DNA of 64,000 nucleotides from Notospermus geniculatus (lineage: Eukaryota > Nemertea > Pilidiophora > Heteronemertea > Lineidae): contig NMRB01000031.1 in NCBI GenBank assembly GCA_002633025.1, positions 478,774 to 542,773 of the forward strand, given 5' to 3'. A program made the translations under genes and the position numbers. Positions 35,901 to 50,900 of this stretch are shown piece by piece. How positions within the stretch are numbered: the first letter of the stretch is position 1; the number at the start of each line of letters is the position of its first letter. The notes under the pieces were generated by a model. The model saw nothing but the letters and a program-made list of their open reading frames with translations. It did no database searches and was not told the origin of the DNA.

Positions 35901-38900
35901 GGATTTTTAATAGTTATTTTTTTCCGAGTTCGGGAATGGGACAGTATATTGAGTGGGAGTTTAGAGTAATAATAAATGGCCATAATAAATAGCACAATCC
36001 TACTCACGACGTCTTTTGCGTTGTGATCTTTGCAGAATGCAAATGCTTTACTAAGATCTGGCAACTTCCTGCAACCGCCGTTTACAGACATTTGTTCACT
36101 CATAACTGCGCAGTATCTTGTTTTCACCTCCGCCTTGGCATTTTTCAAAGTAGTCGCCGGGTCCCTATTCAACATTGAATGAAAAAATGTCCATAAATAA
36201 AATCATACTATGTTCGGCTGTGCAGACAAAAATGCCCTACTTATCGACAGAGGCTGGGGAGATACAACGTTCCCAACAGAGATCAACAGTGTGCCTCGCT
36301 CGGCCCCTATCGCATAGTCAGGCTGCGTTTACCGGACACCCGGAATGCGGAATGCTGAATGCGGAAGCGGTATATGCTATGCATTTTCGCATACAACATA
36401 TCGCTTCCGCATCCCGTATACCGCATTCCGGATGTCTGGTAAACGCAGCTTCATACTCCAACCGCTGGCATTGCTGGCAAAATTTGAAGTATCACCAAGA
36501 GATGGCGCTGATGACGCGTCCTGAGCAATCAAAAGCCAGCGTTGAGAGTTGAGCTGACACCGCCGTTAGACATGCACTGATTGGCTGAAACACCTCGAGC
36601 ATGTCAAAAGGCGAAGATCGCAATGATCATCAGTGGCTACGGCCCTAAATTGACCCTGAAAGTGGATCACTGACTGGCTAGCTAATTCTAACACGCACTA
36701 GTGACGCCAAGAACATACATGTATAAGTACCAAGAATGTACAACTCCGAATATGTGCCAAAAAGTGAGTTTACTAATTTGCCTCTGGTGACCCTGTAACC
36801 GAAGGGATCTTAATTTGTGAAGGATTATTGTGTAGAGAATATCATTACGAACAAAATGTCACCTCCCATTACATGTATATGCACTCAGAAATAGCCGAGC
36901 TACAGAGCAGTTTTGAATGGACCATATTTTCGACAAATTGATATTGTACTAAGTCCTGATCTCAGGGTTAAGCACTCTGACCTAAACAACAAATCCATGG
37001 TTTCACCAAAATCAAAAAAAAAATTGTATGCCAGTAGTATGTCTGTAATTTTACATAAGAATATTGATGATATTCTAAATAATACAATTCAGTCAACAAC
37101 CGTTAAATCTAAACATTGATTATTTAATTAGAAGGCCTACAATTAACATACGCCCTCTATTATCTGAAAAAGTAACGTAATGCCCACCCTTTTGCTTGAT
37201 TAGACTGGTCCCCTGTCGTAGTTCTCGCTTCACTACTACGACAGGCATTTTGAACGCCAACTCGGCATGTGATTGGTCAGCCAAACGTCATCAACGGTCG
37301 CGCCATGAGTCATATCTATTTTTAGAGACTCCCCGCAACGTTGAAAGTCTTTATTGCTCATTTGCATACATGTACGTGTGTCAGAAAACAGGCAAACATG
37401 GCGGACGCGGCCTGTCGTAGTAGTGGAGGAACGGAGCGATACGACAGGGGACCGACCAGTCTATTGCTTGATTATTAAGTTGTACATTCTTGGTACTTCC
37501 TTCGTGGTGACGCCCATTGGTCATCTTCTGAGAATCGAGTGAAGCGAAGCAGTACGGAGCGCGGGTACGCGGGTAGTGCGAGGAGCGGGTTCGAACTGTG
37601 ATTCGAAACAGCGATGTGGGAGTTTTCAGTATGCGCGAATTATCAATCCAGGTAAAACGTCAACGAAATCGATGATTAGAAAAAGGCACAGATTTCTTAA
37701 AATGAATAGATTTCTTCAAAACTTACTTTATGTATATTATAAAAGATCCTAGGTTATTTGCTTGATCGAGAGTCATTGCCTTAAAAGGATCTTTGTCGTC
37801 TGTGACGGCCAAAAGGCTTTTCATTCTGAGCAGGACNAGTTAGCTGTACATCGGGTCCCATTCTCCTGTACAAAGCTCAGTTCTTGGGTCCAATGATAAA
37901 GTCAGTTATTTGACCTTTGACATTGAAATTTGACCTTTAGAGGTCAAAATCGCCTTGGCCAACGGGGGATTCTGAAAGTTCATTCCATGACCTTACTTAC
38001 CCATGCATTGGAACAACTTTAACATCCGATGCCATCAACACTTTTATTAGAGGTCTTTTTGGGTATTGGCTGGCTGACTAATAAGAATATTGATGATATT
38101 CTAAATAATACAATTCAGTCAACAACCGTTAAATCTAAACATTGATTATTTAATCAGAAGGCCTACAGTTATCAGAAAAAGTAACGTAATGCCCACCCTT
38201 TTGCTTGATTATTATGTTGTACATTTTCTTGGTACATGTACTTATATATTCTTGGTGACGCCCATTGGTCATCTTCTGAGAATCGAGCGAAGCGAAGCAG
38301 TTCGGAGCGCGGGTACGCGGGATGTGCGAGGAGCGGTTCGAACTGCGATTCGAAACAGCGATGTGGGAATTATCAATCCAGGTAAAACGTCAACGAAATC
38401 GATGACTAGAAAAAGGCACAGATTTCTTAAAATGAATAGATTTCTTCAAAACTTACTTTATGTATATTATAAAAGATCCTAGGTTATTTGCTTGATCGAG
38501 AGTCATTGCCTTAAGAGGATCTTTGTCGTCTGTGACAGCCAAAAGGCTTTTCATTCTGAGCAGGACCGCATCAATCTAAACGGAAGAAAATAAAGTGGTC
38601 CTTATACAATTCTGACCTTCTCAGTGACGTCGTTGCACTGTTAGAAATTATTAAATTTACAGTAGTAATTCTGCTGTAATTTTACAGAAATTCCCTGCAG
38701 CAGAGTCCCCAGCACTTTCTGTAAATTTACATAATTTTTTTATGGTATGATTCATGTTTTCCTGTATTGGTTGGACTCCATTGGACACCCCATAATGATG
38801 CCTTCTGAGGGCAGTATGAAAATATAATTTGGTCAGCCTCCAGTCAAATCTCTGTTGACATTTATTTAAGTTTGTAATTTTACAGATCAGGTCTGTAATT

Positions 38901-41900
38901 TTACAGAACCGTCCTGGGGACTCTGCTGCACAGATTTTCTGTAAAATCTTCTGTTATTTCTAACAGTGTGGGTAGTCCACCAACCTGCCACCGGCATCGA
39001 TCGTCATGTAGGCGCTACTGATTTACTTTTCTTGAAGAACTTCTAAATGGTTTAACTGCATTGCATGGTGCGTGATCATGTTTATTGCTGGGTAAAGCCT
39101 AGGTCACAAATGCACCGGGCCCCGTACGATTTTCCCTACCCAGCGGCTTGCTGCGGATTTTAGAGACTGAAACTCGGATCTAAGATGAATCATGCCGAAA
39201 TCGCCTCAATAGGCGGAAAGTAGGCTGGACCAAACTGGGCACCGTAGAAATTGGCCCAAATGTCTGTTTTTACTCGCCGACGGGCCCCGGAGTGGATATG
39301 TGACTGGGGCTTTAAGCCCCCGTCACATATCCACTCCGGGGCCCGTACGGCGAGTAAAAACAGATAGATTACGCCCGATCCCCATGGAATGAAAACCGTA
39401 GAAATAAAAATGAAAATGAACATGAAAATGAAAAAGAAAATCGTAATGGACCCATACTGTCTCTAAAATCCACGGCAAGCCGCTGGGTGGGGAAAATCGT
39501 TCGCGGCCCGGTGGATTTGTGACTAGGCTTCACAGAGTAGTTGCTGCATCCAGAGGTATTACGTTTGCTGGAGATTTATTCGAAATACCAGTCAACTGTA
39601 CAGCATGTCACAGTGGTGATTGGTGTTTACAGTCGTATTATGCGTGTTCTTGGTCAGATAAAAACGTATCAGTACTAGAAGTACTCTAACTTACAACTGC
39701 CTGTGAAACCTTGCCGGCAACGTTCCGTTTCGACAACGCCTTCGCGATAACTGGGGTGCCGGCCGTCATATTCTTGACCATTTCTGCGGTGATGACGGCA
39801 GGAACAACTGGTAACAAATCGCTGCAAAACAAGGAGATAGGCAACTATCGAAAATGGTCAGATCCCATGATTATTAAATGGAGCAAACGTTTGGCGAAGC
39901 CACCCGTCGGCGTCAACGAAAATAACTTCAAACAAGACGAAAAAAAGTGCCTTATTTTATGATTATTTCGCAATAGCGCGTGTTTCCTGTGAGATGTGAA
40001 TGTGAACTAGAACTGTGAAATTTGCTTGACAGCAGCAAATTTCATGGTCCCTACATCAGAAAATGGAAATTGAGTGAAGAAAGGGCAAGGAGGGGTATGA
40101 CTCTGTGGCACAGCAGTCACGTTCTTGGGGTTCCCATCCTCCTGGAATGTCTTCCTGGTGAAGAACACATGCAGGGTAGACAGATAGAGAGGAAGGGCAG
40201 ACAAATGAGGGGCAGGGGCGGGGGCGAGGTGGGGAAGGGGCCAGGCTGGGAAGGGGGCCGGGCGGGGAGGAAACTGCCTTCAGAGATCAGAGGAAGGGCA
40301 AAGTGGTCGAGCTGGATATGGTTCCATCATTTCTGCCTGAACCAAACAAAAAAAATGTTGGAAATATTTAACTTCATCACTTCAGGATAAAACAGTCTTC
40401 AAAAACCATCGTAAGTTTATTTTTTTGAAACATCTAACCTTTCAGACCTGGATACAATTGACTATATGATGGCACTACTTGATTTTGCAGTGATTGAATG
40501 GTTTTCTTGGAATCGTGTCCCAACTGAGTGTGGAAGAAGAAAGAAGGAAAGAAATAAAAATTTCCTACCTACCCAGTGATATCAGAACAACACAACCTAC
40601 CTGATCTCAGCGTCAGTCAACTTGCCAATCGGTTTGTCTTTCGTAACCTGTGTTGCATAGATTGCTGCTTGCTGTAATAAAAAACGAAAGACTGTCATTA
40701 AGGGTTAGTAAGCACAAAGATTAACAGATTTTATTCAAGGGCAGTAGGTGTGCGTCGACGAGGGGTTTGTGATTTGGCTGTGACTGCACGAGGTAACACC
40801 TTGTGAAGTAATGTACATCGCGAGAAATGCTGTGCAAAAAATCGTGTTGACGATTTGACGATTTTATTGGGTATTATTATAAATTGTGTATTCTTCCAAA
40901 TACAATATTAATTTACCGGGTTTCAGATCATTCCTGTGCGACAATATGGTTTGCATTGAAGGGTAAATTCAAAGCATAAAGCATATCTGACCTGGGCTAG
41001 GTTAAGGTTGGAATTCGCTAAGGTCCTGGGGAAACTTTTAGTTTTAGCCTTTGAGGCGATCGTTTCGGCAGTAATGCACTTCGTCAGAACCGGAGACTTC
41101 ATCATGGTGGTCAGCAGGTTCGGGTCCGCTTGTAAGGCCTACATGTAGAAAAAGAGGAACACAAACTTTCAGACTTATTTTTTCCACACAAAGTTATTGA
41201 CCACAAAAATTGCATCAAAATTGCACCAGTTGAAGTTAAATTTTGGAGCAGCAAAGCATTAAAGCCTCACAGTATTGAATTTTACGGTATTTTCAAAGTG
41301 TTAGGAGACTGCAGGTAGAGGTCTCATAGCCTCGTGAAGTTCCCAAAAATGCTTGCATAATACATACTTCAAAACTCAATGCTTAGTTTTCAGCACGCGG
41401 CTTCGAAAAAACAGCAGACAGAGCTCTAATGTATCCACATAGAGCATAGTACATATTACACTACACTAACGTCGGAGGACGTAAGCACTTTCTGAATTCA
41501 ATACAGTGCGGCTTTAAATGAGTACAAAACCAGTGTTGCCAGTTTTTCAGTGTCTGCATCCTTCGGGCTGCATCGGTCCACATCCTTCGGGCTGCAGATT
41601 CCGGTAACTACATGTATAGTCTAAAGGTGACCTGTTCCAGGACAGGATGCTAACGCTGGTATCTCCCGAGGTGGCCAAGGTTTTCTCATGACACCTAAAC
41701 GTATAAATTCTAACCTTGTCCACAAGGTAGCAAGCATCTGCCGTTGACATGCCCTCAATCACCCTTATGTTGCTAGCGTCTCCGAAAGCCTTCTTAACAT
41801 CGGAAATTTGCTTGATTTTCGAAGTCACCATACTCGTAAGGATAATCCCCTCGGGCTTGTCTTTCATACACGATTTCTGCTTGGGCAAAGGCTTAGTAAC

Positions 41901-44900
41901 ATCCAGCTGCTTCTTACACGCCTCTGTTATATAAAAACTCTAAAAGACGAAGCAAAGAAGGAATTGTGCGAAATGATTTAACTCATGTCTGAGATGATCC
42001 GATAACCATCCTGAACAGTTTGTTCGTGCGGAAATCCTCAACGCCGAATCTTCTGGATACGAATAACACTGTTGATGATAAAAATGTGGTCACAAACTGC
42101 GTTCGCCAGTTGCACATTCAACCTGTGACGGATTAACGTCTGCATTTCAAATTGGTACGAATTCCACGAGTCAATTTATCTCTTTATCATGATTTGTTTG
42201 GTACATGTACATGTATATGATGAATGAAGATGATGAAAATATGACTCTCACCTTTCCATACTGTATAGTGCTCTTCATCGCATCAAACACAGCAGCATTA
42301 CACAGCTTAGCTTGTGTGATCTTCTTCAGTTTATCGATGGGCAGAAATGGTATATACCCTTTGTATTTGGTTTTCAGGTCATCTTCTGTGACCGTTGACC
42401 AGTCTGTAACACCTTTTGCTGGTTTCACGGTCTCCACAACATCGTTGACAAACTCCTTTATCTTGATGAAATAAAAAACGGCGAAATATTCATTCTCGGG
42501 GCATCCGATTAGATTAGTCGATTTTTCACAGCAGAAATCTGCTGAATGTTAAAGCGCTGAGTGTGACGAGCCCAGTTAGTCGGATTTTTTGCGTCAAAAA
42601 TTCGAGATTTCGAGTAACTTTACATAACTCTTATAAAACCCCAGCTGACCTTGCACTCTAAAAAATTTCTCGTCGTACTGACAAGCTGGAACTCGTTCTC
42701 AGAATATGCTTCAATTGACAGGGTCTATCTTGTCAATTGACAAGTTTTTAACTTGTCATCCTCGGAAAAGAGACATCTTATCATTGAAACAAATACATCT
42801 CGTCATTCAGGCTACACAAAAATAAAAAATTATGCGCCAAGAGACCGTTATGCGGTAGTTACAAGTACTAACAACAGGTACATATAAAAGAAAAACCTTC
42901 CCATGCGCAATAATGTCCTGCAACCTGAAACTTATCGCCATAACTAGAGACCTTGTCAACTGGACAAACTGAACTCGTCACAGAGATGTGCGACTCGCCA
43001 TGACAAGTGAATCGTGTCATGAATGACGTAATTCGTCAGACTGACTATTAAGCATCTCATCAATATTCGCAGACAAGTTGCGGTGACAAGAATTTTTTAA
43101 GAGTGTGCACCACCAAAGTGGAGATGCTGCCTTTTACTATACGCATTGCAAAAAGAACTAGGCAGCTGCTGTTTCTAAATCATAGTGTCTGACGTGGTCA
43201 TCACGGGTTGATGTGGTACCTGTATATCTGTTGCGTATCCTCTGCCTTCATAATACACGTATGGAGCCATGTCTTTGAATGCCGTCTCTTCTGATTTTGT
43301 TTTTTCGCTCCCCCATTGAGTCTTGAAGTTAGCAAAGGGAATAAAGGAAGCCACTGTTCCCAGGCTAGAAGAGAAAAAAATAATACACTGACATTAATCT
43401 TTGGTTCTCTCGGATGATGTGACCACACTGACTGATTTTTTTTTGGGGGGGGGGGGCGTCTATTAGAATCAATTTGAAATTGTCACACTCTCATGGACTT
43501 CTGGAAACTTTGGTAAATCACGACTAAATTATGCAAAACAGCACGATATAGGGCCTACATATACCAACCAATAAGAGCCGCGATTTCGTGAGGTGACATG
43601 GTTATGGGATGGATAAATTAGTGATCAAAATAGTTCACAGAGGTGTTCATTTTCTGATTTTGATTGTGAATGGAAAATGAGGAGTGAAAAATGAAAAGTG
43701 AGTCGTTGATTTCTATGTAGCAGCAGCCTAAGAAACAGTAGAATTACACAGGAAACTAGCAATGCAGACTTACCTCGACCAACTCTCTGCAGTTATACTG
43801 GTAGGCTTCTTCACCAGCAGATTTGCGAGGCGTGTCAGACAGGGAGACGACTGGTCCCCACATTTATCAACTTTCCACGCATCGTTTAACGTTTGCAATT
43901 TTAAGGTTTTCAATTTTGTAGCAGTGGAAAAAGAATCCTGTCAATGAAATATTTCGATTGTTACGCAAGAAAGACCTTACACCTTTCTAATTTAGATCAA
44001 TCACTTGAAGTATGTTGCAGGTGTAACTGAACATAACACTTCCACGGGATAGCCTTTGGACAATTGCTATCTGACAGCAAACTTTCGACAGAAAACTGTC
44101 ACGTGGAGCAGCGCCTTGAGGCTTCAAAAAGGTACATTGTTGATTCTTGGATACCTACCTTTACCCTGTCGTCCGTGAAAAGCACTTCGCAGGTAGCCGC
44201 GCTCATCGACGCAAGCAGAGGTTTCATTTCTTTCATGGAGCTACTTGTAAGTGTATCAATCTTCGTCACGCTTGAGTATAGCGGCACTACCTTGGCAGAA
44301 ATAGTTGGGGCAATTGCTTGATCCATTTCACAATTCTCGACGCCAAATGCCTTAATGCTGCATAAGAAAAGACGGATTTTTGGAGCAACTACACGAGGCA
44401 AAAAGTAAATCCAAGCTTGTATCCAAAATTCTATCGCTACCCTATGATACACTTTGAGGGTCATTGGGTAAATGTTTATAAACAGATAAAATTATCAAGA
44501 ACCTTGTGAATCAGAAGCCCTTAGGATTTTTTATCAACCATACGAATTTTTCAGTTTTTGAGTGCTGCATATTAGGGAGTATTAAATTGGCTGATTGACT
44601 TATTTATTCTGTGATATCAGAAAGGAAATCTTACGGTGACATCATTCTATTACCTACGATACTACGATCAAATAAAAAAACTCTGCTTCGTCAAAATGAC
44701 GAACTTAGGTTCGTTTTCCATTATTAGGGAGTTTTCGCAAATCTGACGAAAAACGAAGTACGAAATACGAAATTGTACTTCATCTCCATGACGTAACGTA
44801 TTTCAGGAGATGGCTGGTACCACAAATATCGCCTGGTGCAAGAGCGTCTTTTAGCGTGTACGTTAAACCGAAAGAGTTATGGTGTATATTAAACTTTGAA

Positions 44901-47900
44901 ATTTATCTTTCGTTTCCACTTCGTATCTACGAAGTGGAAATTTACAAATTCAAGATACACCGTAACTCTTTCGTTTTAACGTAACACGCTAAAAGACGCT
45001 CTTGCACCAGGCGATATTTGTGGTACCAGCCATCTCCTGAAATACGTTACGTCATGGAGATGAAGTACAATTTCGTATTTCGTACTTCGTTTTTCGTCAG
45101 ATTTGCGAAAACTCCCTATTACCAAACTGAGTATCTAAATTCGTCAAAATGACAAGTCTACGTTCATCATTTTGACGAACCCTTGACGAATATAAACAAG
45201 GTTTCATGACGAAGTGGACTTGTCGTCTTGACAAACCCGTGTTTATGTTGACGAACGTGGACTTGTCATTTTGACGAATTTAGATACATGTACTCAGTTT
45301 GGTGATAATGGAAAACGAACCTTTGTTCGTCATTTTGATGAAGCAGAGTTTTTCAGTGCGGGGTTCAGTGTCTCCTGTTGTTGATTGTCGGGAACACTGA
45401 CCACACAAGGGAATTGATATCATCGAATCGAAATCCTGACGACGCTGGGAAATAGACACCGGTGAAAAGGCCCGGTGTGACAGAGATCAACGTTCAAGGG
45501 ATGTAAGTCTGCAAGGCTCTGTTAAAGGTATTGGTGAGGGTCAGTGACAACTTTCACAAATGAGAACTGCGGGTTGATCCGGCAGTACAATAGGGCCCGG
45601 ACTGTCCCTGTCACACCTGTCTCTGTGAACTTACAACTGCCGATTTCGGTATATACTCTAGATTCGTTCTTCTAAGGTTACTTCTGATATTCATGTTGTA
45701 GGTTTAGGCCTAGCCCCAAATATATACCATACAAAGAATTTTTCGATTCTGTTCAACATAACTGCATGGCTGCCTATCAGTCACACTGAACAGCTGTTTA
45801 TTTTGCCTTGCATACTCAATAGGGTAGGCGGTCGTATGGGTGTTCAGTAAAGTAACCTAACTAGAGTATATTCAGCATCATAGGTATCTAAGTTCGGTTT
45901 TGCTGGAAGTACAGCGTGTAGCCTCCTTGTACGTTTTAGTGTATTTCATTTTCTAGTTAAAGGTGTTATTGTTAAAGACGTAGGCCTATCCATCCATGCA
46001 TAACAGGTCAAAATTAATGCAGTCTAGGAATGAAAAGTAGCCTATAAGATGATGACTCTTCGACAGTTCCCAAATCATCGAGCTACGAATTCTTTGTGAT
46101 GTCGTCTACTTACAGAGTTTTGTAGTTAGGTTTCGTCAGTGCAGAATTTGTCATTGCACCAAGAAGGAGCTGGCATGTCAGACCTGATGCAGCCCCCACG
46201 ACATTTGTCAATAGGACATTTCCGAGGGCGCGTTGAACTTCATTGCTGAGTGTAGTCTGCAATAAATTCATATCATCATAAAGGAATCAACCATCGTTCA
46301 TTTCAAAAATTCAATATTTCCAGAGCAATCCTTACTTTTTCCTGTCCGTACTTTTTCCTCACAGGCTCGGATCCGGGGGGAACGTGGGGGCGTACGCCCC
46401 CTATTTTTGGCAGAGCAATGATTTTTTTTACCAAGAAAAAATTAATCACATAAAAATTCGTGTATTTTGCTCTCAGATGCCAGGAAAACGCATGTCACAT
46501 TTTCCCAGACCCCCGTTCCGGCTTCGCGGTCTTGGTGCTCACCACCTCGGTCGAGCTACGCCCCCCCCCTTTCTGTCAACCCTCAGCTGGATCCGACCCT
46601 GCCTGAGTTGGGATGTGAACACTAAAACATGCAGTGTTTCTATATCACACCATTGGAGGTCCCATAAGTGCGCCCGAAAAAAATGTCCGCTCACCGCTGC
46701 AGTTTTGACTTTTCCAAACAAAGTTGCTTTTTTGGTGTTGTCTAGCGTTGCTATGGCTGCGGTCATCGTCAGAACGTTTCCCAACTTAGCTATCTCCATT
46801 ATCTGGTCCACTGTGATATCAGCGAGCTGGAGCGAACAAAACAACGATTTGGGGGGGATGTTAAATGCAATCACCCTTCACCAATGAGGAACCGGACGAC
46901 GTGGCGCTGCGATCGATGTGACCGAAGTTTCTTTTTTCAACGTGATTTCCAGTCATTTCCATTAACTTCCATCTTGCCCAACCAAGGCTTCCTGTCACTC
47001 CTACTATCGCTCCATCCACCCTTGCCGACCACCGTACCATTTATCGCTCGCATTTGCCGCCCATGAGCGTGGCGGCTGAAGCAGCCAAACTTTACTGAAA
47101 GCGCGGTTTATGACGATGAAAGGAACATTGTGAGATTTGGATCGATGAAAATCTCAAAATGAAGAATAATCTAATAAGTTAATGCATGTTTTATTCACAA
47201 AACATTGGATTACACGCATTTAGCCTATCATTGACAGCAGTGGGGGTGTGTGCGGTCCATGGAACGACCTGTCTGCGAGCAGGATGACAAACGGTGGTCG
47301 TCAAGGGTGAAGGGAGCGTAGTTCGAAGGGCGGAGTGACCGGAGGCCTTGATTAGTCAAGATGTTAACTTCTGGAGTGAAGTCAACTCTATTTTGGCGGT
47401 CGCATGACATTAACACCATCTTGTCGCAGATGAAAATTTCTGCACTTTCTTTGCTTTTTTCCTTAAAATAAAGTTGTAGGATGGCGATAACGGCAACGTC
47501 TTTATTTCATTTTTTCCTGTAGAAAATGTACAGCAGATTTTTTCATGACGCATCGTCAGCACATAAAACGACGTCAATGACGTCGGTTCGGTCACATTGC
47601 TCGCAGCGCCGACCTGTCGGGATAAACGGCGGTCGGGTTCCTCTTACATTACCAATAGAATGTATCAGTCACCTTGTATTGACCTAGAGTCACCAGCATT
47701 AGGTTGATAGGATACATGTATCATATTCAGTATTCTACATGTACGTGCGTACACCCATGGAGAAAAGTAAATGGACAGCAGTTTTTCTTGGGCGGAATAT
47801 CTCCAAACCAATGCAATGTAGGAGACTGAGCCTATATTTCCTGGCTATCTGCATCATGAGAATCTCAGGTCATTTACGGTCGTACATGTATACCCTCCCT

Positions 47901-50900
47901 CAATGCCCTGAGGACATCCACTCCGTTTCGGTGGGGAAGAGGGACATTCCCTCGTGTGTACTCGCCAATCGGTAATTCACAAGTAAACCATGCAAAGCAG
48001 TGGGGGAATGCCACTTGATGTAATAGACAAATATCGCGCCTAGTGCTACAACGTCTGCACATAGATCTGGTGTTACGAGTTACCGGATACCAGGCTCATA
48101 GCATTGTATCCTATTCCATTAATTTATGCACGCTGTCGAATGACAGCTGCCCCAAACACATGAACTGGACCATACCTTCGCGTTCTGATCCCATAATGCA
48201 TGGGCTAGGGGGGTTCCCGTGTGCATAAGATGTACCCTAAGTTACTCTACTGTTTCTGAGAGGGGAGTATCCATATTATAAGAAAATCTTGGGTAGACTT
48301 TCTCAAACCCGGCAGCAAGTGAAAAAGGGACCCCTAAATTTAGGGTACTGGAAATAAAAAGGGGTCAAAAATATGATGTCATCAGATCATATCAATATTG
48401 GTGTCAAAATGTAGGTCTGTGAGTGTACTTCAAGAAAATATGCACCCCAAAGTCAGATTTGGCCCGTGAGCCCNACCTTTACACAACGATGTGTATCAAG
48501 ATCTCCTCCCCTATTTATTTTGAACCGTATGTAATCCTTCATCACCGAGAAATGAGCAGAAAAGTCCAGAATTGCCCCGTAGCAGACGAGTCAGGTCGCC
48601 ATTTTGTTTGATCCACGCATAACCGACGTGTATGGAGAGACGATGTGTGTACGCACATAGTGCACGAACGTTCAGGTAGCCTTCTTGGGACTAAAATAAA
48701 GGGATGCCTTGTGGATGAGTTGATAATTGGGGTCAGTGTTGATGGTGAATATAGGCCATCGCGTATTTGGGTTATCAGTATTGTCCAGTTGGTTCAGTGT
48801 TATGGCTATGGTTGTCTATGGCCATGGGTTCGAGCCCGGGTGGTGGAAGAAATTTTTTTCTCCATTTTCTTTTCTTTTCTTTACAAATATTTTCTCTGTT
48901 TGGATGTAAGGACTTGTCCTGCTATCGATTTTCTTTCCGGTGCCCAAACCAAACATCTATTCCCCCATCAACTAACTGCAGTCTCATGATCTGAACGTCA
49001 CTTCGTGAACCCGGTCGCCACCAGGCTTGTCTCACTTGCTGCCGGGTTTGAGAAAGTCTACCCAAGATTTTCTTATAATATGGATACTCCCCTCTCAGAA
49101 ACAGTAGAGTAACTTAGGGTACATCTTATGCACACGGGAACCCCCCTAGCCCATGGACTACCATTGGTACGTCCTCGTTATCTAAATAATCCCTGAGAGT
49201 CATAGAAACTCAGCGAGTTTACCAGCGAATTGAGAAATTTTCACAGATGCCAAAGTTTTGGGATATGACCAAGACGGGATAGAAGATTCGCTGTGATTGG
49301 CTGGATTCGGCGGAGTTGAGTACTCCGCTGCTTCCCCAACGAAATGGCATGGATGTTGCCAGGGTCTGAACCAAGCGCGAGTTGGGGAACCGGTTGTGAA
49401 GACCCTGGGTGCGAGGATGGGCTACCTGATGATATCAAAGTTAAGAAAATCCGGTGAAATCCACCTTTAAGATATGATATGAAAGCTCTCGATGAGAGGA
49501 ACACACTGCTATAAATTTTTTCTGTGAAAACCTGCAAATAAAAAAGTAGCGACAAACATGACTTCACAAAATTCCTTCTATCAAATGTGGATTTCACCGG
49601 ATTTTCTGGACTTTGATATCATCAGAGAGCCAGGAAAATTTGCTATCACATACATGTATGTTAGGCTCAGTCTCCTACATTGCATTGGTTTGGAGATATT
49701 CAAGAAAAACTGCTGTCCATTTACTTTTTCCATGAGTGTACATTGACCAATATCTCAAACCCTGTTGGTGGACAACCATTCTCTCTCAATTTTACTCGGG
49801 CATTGGAAGATTCTCCCAGCTCGGGCACACTCTTCGGATCAAATTAGTAAAGTGTCAACATCGAATTTCGCTCTACACACACTCCCTGTGGTGCACAAGG
49901 TAAAATCCATCAAATGGAAGGTATCTAAATGTTCAAAGGACATTTGATGTTTGTCGTTATTACACTACACTGGGGTGTGGTGACTTCAAAATGGAAGCGT
50001 TACAGTTGTATGTTCATACGGCAATGCATGCCAGAGATTTACTCCTACCGGTAACTGTGACAGACAAGCCCCCGGAATTTTGGGAATCTTGGCTGCTGCA
50101 AATGCTTTGAGTGCTTTATCTTTGATCATCTTCACCACTTCACCTTGGGTGGTCTTGTCCAGGTTGTTCCACTGTGTAAGGGCTCTAAAAAGGTATCAGG
50201 AGAACTGTTACAGTTACATTTTGTAAGGTTTATTTCTGTAGACCAAACAGCAGACAATAGCCCTGTTTACAGTACATAGAAATCCCCGGGCTTTTTGAGA
50301 CACGGGTCTAGCCCGGCTCTGAAAAATCCCTCCTGAGACCCGGTGCGCGTCAACACTATACTCAAATTTTGTGACGGGGACCTAAATTAAGCCCTCCAAA
50401 CGTTCGAGGTCAGAGGGGCTTGCACTGGGTTTTTCATCCCCGGGCCAATTAGACCCGGGCTTTTAACAGGTGTAGACAGAAAAAGCCCGGGTTCGACGCG
50501 GGTTTTTTATGTAGTGTAAACGGCTTACACTGTACATGTATGTTACAATCACACACGGGGCCAAAGCTGGCCATTTGACAGGTATAGAGACGTAAAGAAT
50601 TCGAAGTGCCGTCCCAATGTACAGACGTAAGGATTCAAAGTTGTGGCGTCCCAATCTGGGTTAAAAGTTATAACCTTTATAAAGGTTTAAAGTTAAGGGT
50701 TTAAGTCGGATATCAACAATCGTAGATGTTATCATCCGACTTTACACTTTAACCCCAGTCTATCCTGAATCCTTTCAGTAGAACTCAGATGAGCTGCCCA
50801 TCGATCGCCAATGTGGGTTGACCATGTGGTCAACACATGCATCTGCTCAGGAGCAAAGAAGCCTAACTTTTTAGTATGAATTAGTTTTTTTCCACTTGTT

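Larger units (their letters stand above)
37054..37836. repeat. local duplication unit 1 (with part of exon 17)
   Basis: Matches 38091-38566 nearly base for base apart from small indels and the 37202-37463 insertion. It stops at GCAGGAC next to the single N at 37837, so an allelic or assembly join is likely. Confidence 0.85.
47752..49742. repeat. 2-kb inverted-repeat unit in intron 6
   Basis: Arms 47752-47832 and 49661-49742 contain AAGTAAATGGACAGCAGTTT and ATTGCATTGGTTTGGAGATA on opposite strands. It encloses the TIR element at 48199-49155 and a smaller hairpin at 49425-49630. Confidence 0.78.

Noticed and set aside
40022-40390. 122-codon plus-strand frame
   Set aside because: Low-complexity G-rich DNA in intron 15; composition explains the frame.
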